From Shinisaurus crocodilurus (lineage: Eukaryota; Chordata; Lepidosauria; Squamata; Shinisauridae), in the NCBI GenBank assembly GCA_021292165.1, contig CM037880.1, forward strand, positions 223,602,467-223,666,466: a DNA stretch of 64,000 bases, given 5' to 3'. This document shows positions 10,543 to 23,600 of the stretch, one piece after another. Position numbers and translations under genes: made by a program. Position 1 is the stretch's first letter. The number at the start of each line of letters is the position of its first letter. The notes under the pieces were generated by a model, which had not been told where the DNA came from, did no database searches, and saw only the letters and a list, made by a program, of their open reading frames with translations.

Positions 10543-13500
10543 CTACGGGCAGTGGCAGAAAAGCTTGCAGTGGTGGGTGACCGAGTGGAGGGTTGTGCCT
10601 GCCGGGCCCTGCCACAGCTCCGCCACATCCCGCTGGTCACTGCTGCTGAGGTGGCGACTGCAGAGCTGCAGCTGCCGCACGCGGGAGGAGAGCTTTGTCC
10701 ACGTAACGCTGTCCAGGGGTCCTCCGACAGCGCAGCCTAGGAAGGAAGGAAGGAAGGAAGGAAGCGGAGCAGTCAGCCCAGCCTCCGTGCTGCCACCGTA
10801 CCTCCATCCCTCGAGTCCTGCTCCTCATCTTGGCCTTTTATTACCACATGCAGCCTAAGGAAGAGGGCTCCCTATTTTATTTAGGGAACTTTTATGCTCC
10901 CTTCTGTCAAAAAAGGACCCAATGCCCTTCAAACAATTTGGTGCCCAGCACCCTCCACCCCCCAAAAAAGAAAAACTGGCAAGGGAGGTGTGTGTGTGTG
11001 TGTGTGTGTGTTTTGAGGGTGGGGTAGGGTCATTTGCCAGTGGAAGAGGCACAAGTGATGCAGCATTCCTGGTTAGCTGGGGGAGAAACCCCGAGACCTG
11101 GAGAAGTGAACATAGGCAGAAGGCAAGAACCAACCCTTCCCCAGGAAGGATGCAGCACTTGCAGGTAGTAAGCGGGGACCAGCTGCACCATCAGAATTTG
11201 CCGCCTTTCAGTCCTGGAGGGAAAGGAACCACCAGACTATCCACCACTAGAGAGGCAGACAAATACAAGGAGCAGGCAAAAACGGCTCTGGCACTCACCG
11301 GCCAAACTGAGGAACTGGAGGCCAGTGCTTCCTCTCCTCAAGGGCTAGCAGCAGCATCCGGAGGCCAACAACGCTGATTTCAGGGTTTGCAGACAAGTCC
11401 AGCGAGACTAAAGATAGGCAAACGGGGAGGCACCTGAAGAGAGAACGAACGTCGGGGTGGGTGAACGTGCCCATAAATAAAGGGCAGCCCGTGGACCCTG
11501 GGCAAAGAGCCTCCTCACCCGGCCCCAGGCATTCACTGAGGTCCCTGCCTTTCTATGGAGACCCCCAAGCCCAGGGGGCAAGAGCAAAGCATTTACAGAA
11601 CATGTTCCCAAACACTCGAAAACCCACGATCCCAGTAACCCTAACCGCTGTCTTGTAAGGTAGGCTGGAATTACCCTGACATGGCTCACAGCTCTGGTTG
11701 CCTTCTGCTCATCTACCCGTAAGGGCTTCCTCCTGCCTCAAACCCACAGTTCATTTCATCCCGCATTCTGTTCCCAAAAGCAGCCAGCCTGATGCCTTTG
11801 GAAGCTCACAGGTGGGAAGTGACAGACATCCAGCAGAGACGGTGGGGGTTTGGGCTCTAAGCACCGGCTTGCGTTAAGCCACTTGAGAGAGAGAGAGAAA
11901 AGAGGGCTGCAGAGTTACAGAGGGCCCACACAAGAAAACCGTGGAGGAAATGGCTAGAGCAGTGTTCTCCAACCTTGGGTCCCCAGATGTTTTTGGCCTA
12001 CAACTCCCAGCATGCCCCAGCCAGCGGAGCTGGCTGGGGCATGCTGGGAGTTGTAGGCCAAAAACATCTGGGGACCCAAGGTTGGAAAACACTGGGCTAG
12101 AGGAACAGAACACTGGATTCATCGGCAAGGTCCCTGCTGCTGCTGCTGCGACAGAGGAGGGGCCACTGTGATGAGCGACTCTTCCCACCCACTGGGCAGA
12201 GGCGGGGCAAGAAGAGGCTGTTTTGCTTCCTGGGGAGGGGAGCGGGGGGAGATAAGAGCCCCTTTCAGTTGAGGATGTTTCACTACAGCTGAGTGAAAAA
12301 CACCCCAGCATGGACTTGTAACAAGAGGGAAGGGAGGCAGATGGGAAAGAAGGCCATTCTCTCAAGGCTAACGGGACAGAAGCCAGGAACAAGAAAGGAA
12401 GCCACCTCCTCGCGTCCAGGCGCTCAGTCCAGAGACGAGAGGACATCTTGCAACGGGAGGTGCGAAGAGCAGGGAAGACACACCGAAGAAGACACGCGCG
12501 CTCCCCACCAATGGTTTCAAAGCACAGGATGCCAAGTTCCTATTTTTTGAGAGAGACACCCCACCCCCCAACAGAGCACCTGCCAACCCTCCCTACCTGG
12601 CCAGCTGTGCGACGGCATCATCATTCAGGTGATTCCCAGAGAAAGCCAGGTGGGTGAGAGCACAGCCTTCCTGTCCAGAGAAACGATCGGGGTTCAGAAC
12701 AGAGGAGGCCTGAGGGCGCTCCGTCTTCTCCGGTAATGGCTCAACTTGCTGGGAAAGGGACGCTTGAACCACCCGCCAAAGTTCCCTCGCCGTGTAGAAA
12801 GCAGGCCCCCTCCTGCCCCCGCTTAGCCTGACCTGTGGCTTACAGCCAGCCAGCTCCAACCTGGCGCCCTCCAGACGCCCTGCATGCGGGCTGGGAATGA
12901 TGGGAGTTGCAGTCCAGCGCCTCTGGAGGGCACCAGGCTGGCATGAGCAGTTTCACCCGGTCACAGCAGCCCAGGGCAGGTGACCAGGAGAAAGGGCCGC
13001 TTCCCAAGGCACTCGCACCTGCCCCGCCATACCTGTGCCAAGTACCTGCCCAGCGCCTCCTGCAGAGGCCGCTGCTCCCCTGCTCCGGCGCCCACTGAGC
13101 CGATCTCCAGGTGGGTGAGGGTCTCGCAGGGCAGGCTGCTGAGGAGGAGGCCAAGGCCAGGGGAGCCCAGTGCGTTGTGGGACACAGAAAGGCGCTTGAG
13201 GTGCACGGCTCCTGAGGGGAAAGAGCCGGTCAGTGTCTGCGCAGAGGCCGGGGAGCGTGGAAGGAGCGGAGGGGGAGAGGGAAGTGGGAGGTGGAACATC
13301 CAAGGAGCCACGAAAGGGCCCACATTCACGGGGACTTCGCTTTGACCATCCCCCCCCCCCATCCATGCATTTGTATGTGTGTGATGTTCATTTCCCAGCA
13401 AAGCTGTTTGACCCTCCACGTGACTGGCAGAAGAAAACATGCAAAATTAGAAAGTCAAAGTAAGGTTTGCTTAATGTATGCAGATCTTTGGTTATTTAAA

Positions 13501-14608
13501 AAAATATATATTATTAGAGAGAAATGCAAGGGACATAAACAGCCCGCTCCTATTTACCTTCCGGGGTCAAGAACTCCTCCCAGCACATCAGCCCGACTCT
13601 TACCTTTGAGGGCGTTGGCCAGCAGGAGGCGGTAGTGCTCCAGGAAGGCCGAGGTAAGGCCGCAGGCTTGCAGTCTGAGCGAGCTCAAGGCTGGGCAGGC
13701 CTGAACCAACGAGGCCAGCGGCTGGGAGCTGCGGTTGCCCAGCGGGTTCAGGCTGAGATCCAGCTCCTCCAGGTTCTGAAACAACGAGGAGGTGGGTGGT
13801 GCTGAAGGGAGGGACCAGCCACCTACCATCAAGTGGAGGGCAAGACAAAGGGAGCAGCTGGAACTCCAGACGAGAGGACACCAAGAGGTCAGTCAGTGGG
13901 CCGGCAGTGCGCTATTTGGGGGAAAGTGGCTGTTGTTCCAGACCCCCAATCATCTCGGCTTTCATTTTTAAAAGAACAAGCTTCTAGTCCTCATGGTGGT
14001 GTACGTGTGGTATGCAAACACGCAGACGGGCTCCCGTGCTCAACTAATGGAGCTTCGCCGCCCCGCAGAACCACAGCCCGCCCTTCACGGCTTTCCTCAC
14101 TTCCTTCCAGCCCAAGTCCCATTTCCCCATAAAGTCGTGGCTCGGTTATTGTTCGCACGGCCACAACATCCTCCCATCACGCAGCCGCCACCCACCCATT
14201 CCCCAAGTTGGAACATTCCAGTAAGAGGCAGAAAAACCGCTCCTCGAACCAACTTCCAAGGCCCAGCATCCCCTTCCTTGCCCGCCGGCAGCCCCCACAA
14301 GACTACCTGGAAGGTGGTGGGGCCCGAGAGTCCGGCGGCCAGCTTGTGCAGCCCTTCGGGGCCGAGCCGGTTGGCCGAGAGGTCAAGCTGTGCCAGGCGG
14401 GGCATGGTGCCAATGCTGGCCAGCAGTTCTTCGGCCGCGTCGTCACCCAGGCCGGTCCCGGCGAGGCACAGGCGCCGGATGGAGGCCTGCAGCTTGAGCG
14501 CCCGAAGGAGCGGGGTCAGGTGGAGACGACGCAATGCCATGCCAGAGACGCTGAAGGATGGGCCTGATTCTTGGCGCTCCAACGCCTTCAGGAGCAGCTG
14601 GTGCTCTC
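10543..14608 (-). CDS. TONSL: TONSL exons 21-26: leucine-rich repeats and C-terminus
   Basis: These exons encode about residues 1016-1366. LRR motifs include [41 protein letters not shown] (exon 21), [12 protein letters not shown] (exon 22), [16 protein letters not shown] (exon 23) and [13 protein letters not shown] (exon 24). Exon 25 continues [12 protein letters not shown]. The last exon reads [10 protein letters not shown] and [13 protein letters not shown] and ends at TAG 10545-10543, close to the human C-terminus. The LRRs are needed in the family for loading at damage sites. Exon 25 carries one surplus base; exons 21-24 and 26 keep frame. Confidence 0.92.
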
Positions 14609-17600
14609 CTGTCGGGGGGGGGGGGGGGGAGAGAAAGACACGCACACCAAACCTCAGCCACAGCAGACGCCTGCTATGGGGAAGGGGGCAGACGCCTGCT
14701 ATGGGGGAAGGGGGCAGACGCCTGCTATGGGGGAAGGGGGCAGACGCCTGCTATGGGGGAAGGGGGCAGACGCCTGCTATGGGGGAAGGGGCAGACGCCT
14801 GCTATGGGGGAAGGGGGCAGACGCCTGCTATGGGGGAAGGGGGCAGACGCCTGCTATGGGGGAAGGGGGCAGACGCCTGCTATGGGGGAAGGGGGCAGAC
14901 GCGTGCGCACGGGGGGTTGCCCCTCAACGCTTCCTTGGTGTGATGCCAGCTGGGAGGCTGCCTCCGGCCCTGGGAAGAGCAGGCCCAGCAACAGCTCCAG
15001 CCTCGGCACAGGCCAGAGGCTTCCTGGGGAGCTCTGAGCCTGCCCCCCACCCCACCCCACCCCACCCCACCCCACCCCACCAGCTCCATCTGCCCCAGAA
15101 GGGGGCTTCTGGGCATGCAGAAGAGCTCAACAGCGCCCCGCCCCACGCACACACCCCGCTTGCCCAGGGCCCGAGCTCACCCACAGCCAGGCTCCGGCAG
15201 GCCTTGCGGTATCTCTCCACGAGGGGCGGCAGGTCCCAGGACTGCACCTCCGCCAACACCTGCCACGGAGAGATCACGTGGGAGGGTCACGGCCCAGGAG
15301 GAGCTGAACCTCCAATGGCAATAATTCCATTTTATGCGCACCCCCCACCTCTCAGCCGGGGAGAGGTTAGCCTGCCTGACGCCCCGAAGACTCTCGCCAC
15401 CACGGTCCCTCGGCAGCAGCCCCCTCCCAGCCGCAGCCACAAGCTCCACCAGGATTCCCGAGAAGCAGGAGTGGGAAACTTGTGGCCGTCCAGATGTCCT
15501 GGCCTACAACTCCCATCAGCCCTACTGAGCATAGCCAAATGGGAGAGAAAATGGGAGTTGTAGGGCCACAAGCCGCCCAGCCCTGTGCAAAGCAAGCTCT
15601 CTATCCATCTGGGGCCAGGGAACCTGAGGCCCCTCCTGCCCCAAACCCAGCAGGTGCAGCTCGGCTGTGTCTCACGGCCTGCCCCAAAGCCCTTGCACTG
15701 ATCCCCCCCTCGCCCACCCTGCCCCGTCCTGTAGCTGAGAGGGCAGGGAAGCCGGGCGTGGCCACAGCTTAACCCGTTCAGGATCCAGGCAGGGGCTTCT
15801 GCTGTCGGGGCCAAAGAGAGGCCGCTTTGACTATTAATCCTAAGCACAATGAACAATGGGAAGCCAAATTACTGCGCTGGACGCAGGAAGGGGCTGGAGA
15901 TGTTCCCGAGTGCAGGGTCATGAAGGCCACAGCGCGCCCAGGCCTGCTCTTCACTGCCACGCCCCGGGACGGACAGGCCTTGGGAGGCGCGCAACCCAAT
16001 TCTACTCTGCCTGGCAGCGACGGCTCACCTCCTCGTTACTCTGCAAGACGTCGGCGATGCGGTCTTGAGGGGCCAGGAGGGCCCCCTCTTTCTTCAGGGT
16101 CAGGCGCGGCAGCAGCCCACAGGTCTGGTAGTAGCGCTGGGAGGCCTGCTCTGCCAGCCATGACACGGGGCGACTCTCGTGGCCACTGCAAGGAAGGGGA
16201 GGGGGCTATGGCAGGAGACACGCTCCTCTTCCCCCCCCCCCCCGGACCCTTTCCCCACACTCTTGAGGGAGCGACAAAAGAAGACTCCGTCAGGGGCTCA
16301 GAAATCCCCACAGCTGCCGCCCCCTCACTTCCAGAGACGGCAATTTCCCTGCCACTGCCCTGCATATTCAACAGCTGCAGAGGGAAAAATCGGGGTGGTG
16401 GCAGAAATGCTCAGCCCCTCACCAATAGTAGCTTCCATGTCAATCCCTCTCCAATTAAACAGACAGCACCCACTCCTCTCCATAAACATGAGGACTAGAC
16501 GCTTCCGTGCTTTTTGTAAAATTAACATTCCTGATGGCCCCATATTATGAACCAGACCAACTATTCTTAAAACTTTGGTCTGTTCTGTGCAACAACTAAA
16601 ACAACAGAGTAATGCTGAGGCCTACCGCAAAGCAGCGACATGCGCCAAACAAGGCTGACTCCTCCTGGGCTCCGACGCAGCATGAAGGGAAAAGGGGGCG
16701 GAGGAGAGTGCGCAAGGTCTGCGCCCGCTCCGCCATCGCAGCCTGCCTTGGTCACGGTGCTGCTGCCCAGACCAGAGCTCGACTGCAGCCTTCTCCAACC
16801 CAGTACCCTCCAGATGTGTTGGGAGAGTGCAGCTCCCATATCCCATAATAAGCTGGCTGTGAGATTATGGGGGCTGGAGTCCAACACGTCTAGCGGGCGC
16901 CAGGTTGGGGAAGGCTGGTCTACTACCACCCCTGAACAAGGCTTTGCCCTGGACGGCTGGAGCTGTCGCGTGCTCAGCCCTGGGGTGAACAGAAGAGCCG
17001 GGCTGGCAGCGGCAGGACGCGGAGGGCTGACGGGGGGGGAGATGGAAAGGTGGGCAGGGCCGGAGCAAAGAGGCGGGAGAACTTCAGGGGCAAAAGGCGA
17101 GAAGAGGAAGCCAGGGGAGCACTGGAAGCTGGGGTCCAGCTAGCCCAGGACCAGCAGGCAGCCGTGGCTCTCCCTCCGGGGGATCAGGCAGGACTCCTTC
17201 CTAGCCCCACCTGGAGATGCTGCCAGGGATCAAACCGGGGACCTTCTGCACGCAAAGCGGGGGCTCTGCCCCGGAGCCACGCCCCCTCCTCGCCAGCGCA
17301 AGGCACGATCACCAAGCGGAACCTCTGTTTCCAGGGGCAGTCTACCTCAAGTGCCAGCCGCTGGGGACAGACAAGCGGGGTGGGGCGGTCCTCTTCGGGG
17401 CCTGCTCGTTCAGTGCCAAGGATGCTGGCAGAAACGAGGCTGGATTTAGCCAGTCCTTTGGGCTCACCTGGCCAGGCGATGCTCGCGATCCAAGGGGAGA
17501 AAAGGACTTCAAGGTGGGATGAGAACAGTGGCCCCGGCGGCGAGAGAGGGAGATGCGAGGGGCTTGGTCCAGTCTCAGGGAGGGAGGGCAAAGGGACCGG

Positions 17601-20600
17601 GCAGTCCTGCTCTCTTACCTGTGGGGCACAGGAATAAGGAAGACGTCATCTTGCACCTGAACTCGCACCCGAATCGGGGGTGGGGGAGCCGGGAGCTGCA
17701 GAGAGAGAGCGGAGGAGAGACTGAGGGGCCGAGGGGCCCGCTGGAAACTCCCCAGCTGGGGAGGGGATCACCCCAGAGCAGATGCCAGGCAGGTGGTCCA
17801 GTCCATGTCCCTTTTCCCACCGAATGACAATTCTTTGCTCCAATCCGGAGAGGAGATCTGTCCTTTGGTGCAGGTGATCATCCGCTCACCGGGCCAAGCA
17901 GCGAGCAGGATGGCCCTGACCCGAGAAGCCTGCCGGCCGACTGGGAGGCTCGCAGTGGTGCTGCCGCTGCAGCCACCACAGGGAGGCGTCGGGAACTGGC
18001 GCCTTGGCCAGAAACGAGCCAAGCACACGCCACCGAAAGCTTACCTGCGTCGATCCCAGGTGGGGGCTTTCTTCTCCCCCAGGCACACCATTGACTCGAC
18101 TGCTGCCGCCGGCCCCTCGGAGGTTGCAGGTGTCAGCCGTGGGCTCTGGGCTCCCCACCACACCGGTCCCCCGAATCCGCCCCAGCGGGGTCCTATCTAC
18201 GATCGGGGTGAGGCGACTCTGTCGGATCTGCCGCCTCCTCTTCCTAGTGGCCTCGGGGGGCTGGCGGGGAGCTCCCCCATCACTCTCGGACTCCGAGCTT
18301 TTCGCAGACCCCGACGCCTCAGCTGGACTCTGGCGGCCCCTTTTGCGGGAGCTGGGGTGGGGCCCCAGGTCATCTTCCAGCCAGTCGTCCCCCAGGTACT
18401 CCTCAGGCGGGATCAGGGCTGGCCCTAGGAGGGGGCCTGGGGTGCTCCGGGCTCGGCCGGGAGCGGGAACGGGCACTACCCACGCCCCGCATGGCAGCCC
18501 GGTACTGGCCGGGGCGGACGGGGCCCCCTCCTCAACCACGCCCGCCAGCCATGTTCCCTCCTCCTCCAGCATCCTCTGGCCAAGCAGCCGCTGCCTCTTC
18601 TTGACAGGTCTCAGGGGGGTCATGCAGTCCCTCTTCCTGCTCCCGCTGGCTCCCCCTGGGACTCTGGGGTGCGAGCACAGGGCTCGGAGGGCAGGAAGCC
18701 CGGGGCTCTGGCAGTTCCGCATCGAACAGCTGGCTGGCCGGCTGGCCCTGCGATGGCTGAGCCCTGGCGCCTGCAGGGGCAAAAGCAGAAGGCCCCTGCT
18801 CGTGTCCTCATTCCACACACGTTCTCAAAAGCATCGGCTTTGGGGGCGGGCTCAAAACAAATATTCTTGGTCCAGAGAGACCAACATTGTTTTAAAAATG
18901 CAAGCCAAGATGGCTCGCTCCGTGTGCCTGGCCCCTCTGAAACCCCCACCCCCACCAGGACTGTCCCTGCAGCAGGGAGGGACACTGAGGGAAGAGCCAG
19001 AGCCAACCGTCGACCACTCTGCTCCATTAGGGGGCCCGTGCCGTTTCGAAGAGACCCCTTTCCCCAGGGGGAGAATCAAGGCCAGCTGGGAAAGGGGGAC
19101 AAAACCACCCTTGGGCAGTGGGGTCCCTCTGTACATTTTCATGAGCTCTCGGGGCTTTGACTTAAAGAAGGAAAACAAAGGAGCCAAGATTCTCAGACCG
19201 TCCTCCATGGCTCTGTGGAGAGAGAGCATCGAGGCTTCCTCGGGGGGGGGGGACCCAGGCTGCCCTCCATCCTCCCCTGGACGATGGGACAAGACACTTG
19301 GAGAGGGTTCCCAGGAAGAGCCCCAGCCCCTTGGGTCCCACGAAGGCTCACCTCGGCTCGCCACGGCGGTCCTGAGCAGGTCCTCCATGGCCTTGCAACA
19401 CTCACGGGTTTCTTGGTCCAGATCCCGGCCGTAGAGCTTGCATCCAGGCCTGGAGAGTGCCCAAGGGACCCAGGCCCTAACACGGGGGAAACGCAGGGAG
19501 TGTTGGCACCAGCGGAGCCACAGGCCCAGCCAGACCTCCCCAGGAGTCACCCAGTTCTGCTCAGGGCTGCACAGACGTTCAGCAAAAGCCCTAACTGACC
19601 TCCTCGCCCTTCCAGACATTGGCAGGAGTCCCTGAAGCTCTGAGGATGCTGAGCTGCCAACAGAAGGGATCCCTCCCTCCCTTCCCTGGCCAGGCAGGTG
19701 CCTGCCAGTGTAATGAAAGGGCAAAGCAAGGCAACGCAGGTGCTTGTGAAAAAACACTGCAGTGCCGACAGGCCTGCACTGAAGAGTTTGAGATCTGCAG
19801 TAGCAGCGATGGATGGGGAACCTTCAGTCCATGGAGGTTCCCCATCCAGCCCATGGAGCCTCCTAGGGTTCCTCCAAATCCCACCCCTAGAGAAATCCCC
19901 CGTTATCTCCGATCTGTGACCGGAGATAACAGGCAGGATGTGGGCAGAGGGGAACTCAGCTGGCACTGGGAGGACAACATGGGCTGTGCGTAGCCAGGGA
20001 TTTCCCTCGTGTTCTGACTGAAGTGGTGGCTAGAGCAGCGCCACCTCAGTCATGGTGGCCTCCCTGGAGCTTTGGCCAGGGACTGGATATCAGGGGTGTG
20101 GCTGCTCCAGAAGTCATCCATCCCAGAAAGGGCCGGGGGGGGGGGTGGGTTGCCATTTGCCCCCCTGCCCCTGCGCTACAGGCTAAATTCCGAGAGGGAC
20201 CCAAGTGAGGGACTCTGCATTTGTTTGGCACGTGGGAAGAGTAGGAGGAGAATCTAGAAGCGAGAGGACGGGCTCCAGCCAGCTGTGGCTGTCAGCTCCA
20301 GCAGGCTTCCAGGAGACAACAAGGGGCAGGAGGAGCAGCAAAGCAGGCAAGGCAGGGCGGGAAGGGCTACGGCTACAAGTGGCCAGAGGAGTAGCAGCAG
20401 CAGGCGCAGGCTGGTCAGCCAGTCAGCCTTGCTGAGGAAGTGACTGGCCACCCTCTCCAGTTCCAGGAACTGTCAGCTCAAGACCTTGGAGACAAACCAA
20501 CAGGCCAGCAGGCCAGAGCTGGAATGCCCCCGCCCTGCCGCCACCCTCCAGGAACACAAGGGCCACTCCTCCTGTCCAGCCGCTCTGGCTACCCAGCCCC

Positions 20601-23600
20601 GTGCCTCACCTTGGCATTGCGCAGCAGGACCGACGCGCCCCTCTGGACCAGGAGCTCGGCCACGTCAAAATGGCCGCAGTTGAGGGCATCGTGCAGGGGG
20701 GTGATGCCCTCGCATCCGGGGCCCCCGGGGTCATCAATGGCGGCACCAGTGGTCCAAAAGCAAACGCACGATCTCTAGGGGGAGAGGCAGCACGTCCAAC
20801 ACAGCCTGATTCCCACACACTGAGAGAAAGTTAACCCAGTTCCCTGTTCACAGAGCCGAAACCTCCAGGCTCCCCAGAAAGACCCCCGCTCCCGCCGCTT
20901 ACCCAGGTGCCCGTGGTTGCAAGCCTCATGCAGGGGGGTCCAGCCACAATAGTCCCGAGGGTTCAGAGGGTGACCCTGATGCAGAGACGGGAAATGTAAC
21001 AAGGTAAGATGTCACGTGGGCTTTTGAGCTTGTTGTAAACCGCCCAGAGAGCTTCGGCTGTTGGGCGGTATAGAAATAAATAAATAAATCAGCAAGCAAG
21101 CAAGCTGGAAGGGAGCCTGCCTTCTCCCTGCTTCCCCCTCCCCAAATCAAGATGGGGAGCAGCCGATGCTGCAGAAGGACTCCCCCACCCACCAGGCCTG
21201 GCTTGGCCAGTGCAGCACCTGTGCCTCTCCCCACCCCCAGCAGCTCTGAGCCAGGTTTTATTGGGATGCGTTAGGAGGGGTATTAATTGGCCACCGACTA
21301 GTTCTAGGGAAGAGGCAGGCAAGAAGGCCCAACCATCTGTTTTGCGAGGGGGGCGTATCAGGTCCTGCCGCAACCAGGGACAGGGTGTTGGGCCAGGCTG
21401 GGCTTTGAAAAACAGCTGTGGTCAAGGCACTGTGGCACCACTTGAGACATGGCTAAAAGGAGGCCTGGAAGGGGTCAAGTTTCACATTTCAAGGCTGCTT
21501 AGAAACTTCTGCAGCACAAGCTGCCCAGCAGGCCAGGGAGCATCTTGAACTGGCTCCTCGCACGTTTAAACCAAGTTCTGTCCCAAACCATTCCTGGCAT
21601 TCAGAACTGTGGAGGATGGCAAGTATTTTAGGGTTCTATCACTTCTTGAGATGTCCTGAACATACATGTTTGGAAATTAACAGGGCAGGAGATGCTACAG
21701 CAGAGGACAAACAGTACATTGCTATTGAGTACTGAAGTGTAATATGAGAAATTTCACCAATAAATGCATTACTTAAATGTACAGTTTGAAGAGGCTTCTA
21801 AGTAGCCCCTTCCTAGTCATCAGGGGCGAGTAGGATTCCCCTTCCAGGTAACCAAGCAGGAAACCTTTACAGAAGTCAGTTCCTTTTCTGTCTCAGGCCA
21901 CAAACGGCTACCCTGTAGCAACACGTGGACAGCTAGAATCGTAAACACTCTTTGGCTAGCAACGTTTATGAAATTGTTTGCAAGGATGCTGTTTTGAACG
22001 GTGGACAAGAAATGCATTAAATAAAGTCCGCTGTAAATTCATTTGCCTGTAAAAACCAACCAACCATGGCACTAAAGTCTGAATCTGGGCTCATCTCTCC
22101 CCATCTTCCAGCACGGGGGGCGCTTCGGAACTCAGCCCACGTCAAGACTGTCTGCCCGGGAGGGGAGAGACAACGCTATGGACCATGAGGCCAAAGAGAG
22201 GGCTGTGAGCCCGGATCCGGGGCCAGCAAGCAGGAGGAATCGGCAAGACGGGGCAGGGGAGAAGCCAGTCTCCCACCCTCAGACAGAGGGGGCCCGTCGC
22301 GCCCGTCAGGTCGTGGATTTCTATCCTGCCAGCGTGGCCCAGGGGCTTACCTGCTCCACGAAGAACTGCACCCGGCGCAGGTTGCCGTCAATGCAGGCGC
22401 GGTGCAGCAAGGTCTCGCCCTTGTCGTTCCGCTGGTTCCACTGAGGGAAGGGAGAGACGGAGAGGAAGGAAGCCCAGACTTGGTCTCCCGCAGAACACAC
22501 ACACACACACGTGCACACGCACACACAATCTCTAAGCCAGCGGAGGAGTCCAAAGGCTGGAGGAGCGAGAAGCGCCTTGCTGGCCTCAGACCTGTCTCTC
22601 TAGGGAAGACCCTCCGGCACATCACAAGCAGGGCGGGAAGGGAATGGCGGCCCCCGCCACTCACCAACAGAGGGGTCGGAAGCCGCCTTCAACCAGGTCA
22701 GCCTTGTCCATCCAGGCCATCTCTGCCTACTCTGGGGGGGTCCAGTGTGGGGCCCAAAGGTGCCGCTGTACCCCCAGTGCAAGAGAATGGAGCAATTTCT
22801 CCATTCATGTGGATGTGGGCGGGGGGAGGGAGGGGGAAGCTGTCATGCGGAAAAACAGCACCCTGTTGGGTTTTGCATAGGCAGAACGAGATTACCACCT
22901 GACATCGGGATTATCACCTGACATGGTGAGTGTCTCTTGAGTTCAAATACTCAAGGTCTCTGACCATGAGACATAGTCTCGAGGTGATGTGACTCAGCAG
23001 CCTTGGACAGGTTTGAAGCAGTCAACATGTTGATGAATAGGTTATACTACGGTGAGTAATATCCTATTTATAGGTGCAGGGTCTGCGGTATATAAGCTAG
23101 CACACTTGCTGATAGCTTCATTCCGTCATTCCTCACTCTCTCTTCCACTTGCTTGTTCGTCTCGACACGACATGTGTATTGTCTTGGATTTCACTTCATC
23201 TAGCCTTACCACTGGGGTATAGGATTTGAGTCTGCAATGATGTAGTGAGTAGAGATGCATTGATTGCCTTAATCCCATGTAATTGGGTCTTACAAATAAA
23301 ACCCTTCACCAAGCCTTGGGACAACACGGGCTTTGGGGGGGGGCACCTCCCCACTCCAGTCGCTCTCCCCAGGGCAGCTTCCCCCTCCTCCAATCCAAGT
23401 GGAGAAATTACTCCACTCACTCGCAGGGCTGGGCGGAATGGCATGTGTCCAGCATCAGTTCTCCGAGGACTCGTGCAATGGACCTTCCTATCACCTGCTC
23501 CTTGAGGCCCTCTGACCTGGAGACGCCACGGCGTGAACCCGGGATCTCCCGCATGCCGCTCAGGGGCTCCAGCCCCGAACTCAGCCCCCCCCCTCGTTTA

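Noticed and set aside
14664..14901. Possible CRISPR array
   Set aside because: The units are contiguous with no unique spacers, and the sequence is vertebrate.
14558..15563. Open frame of 330 codons with a repeated [14 protein letters not shown] unit
   Set aside because: It is the translation of the 26-bp minisatellite in a TONSL intron, on the opposite strand to the gene.
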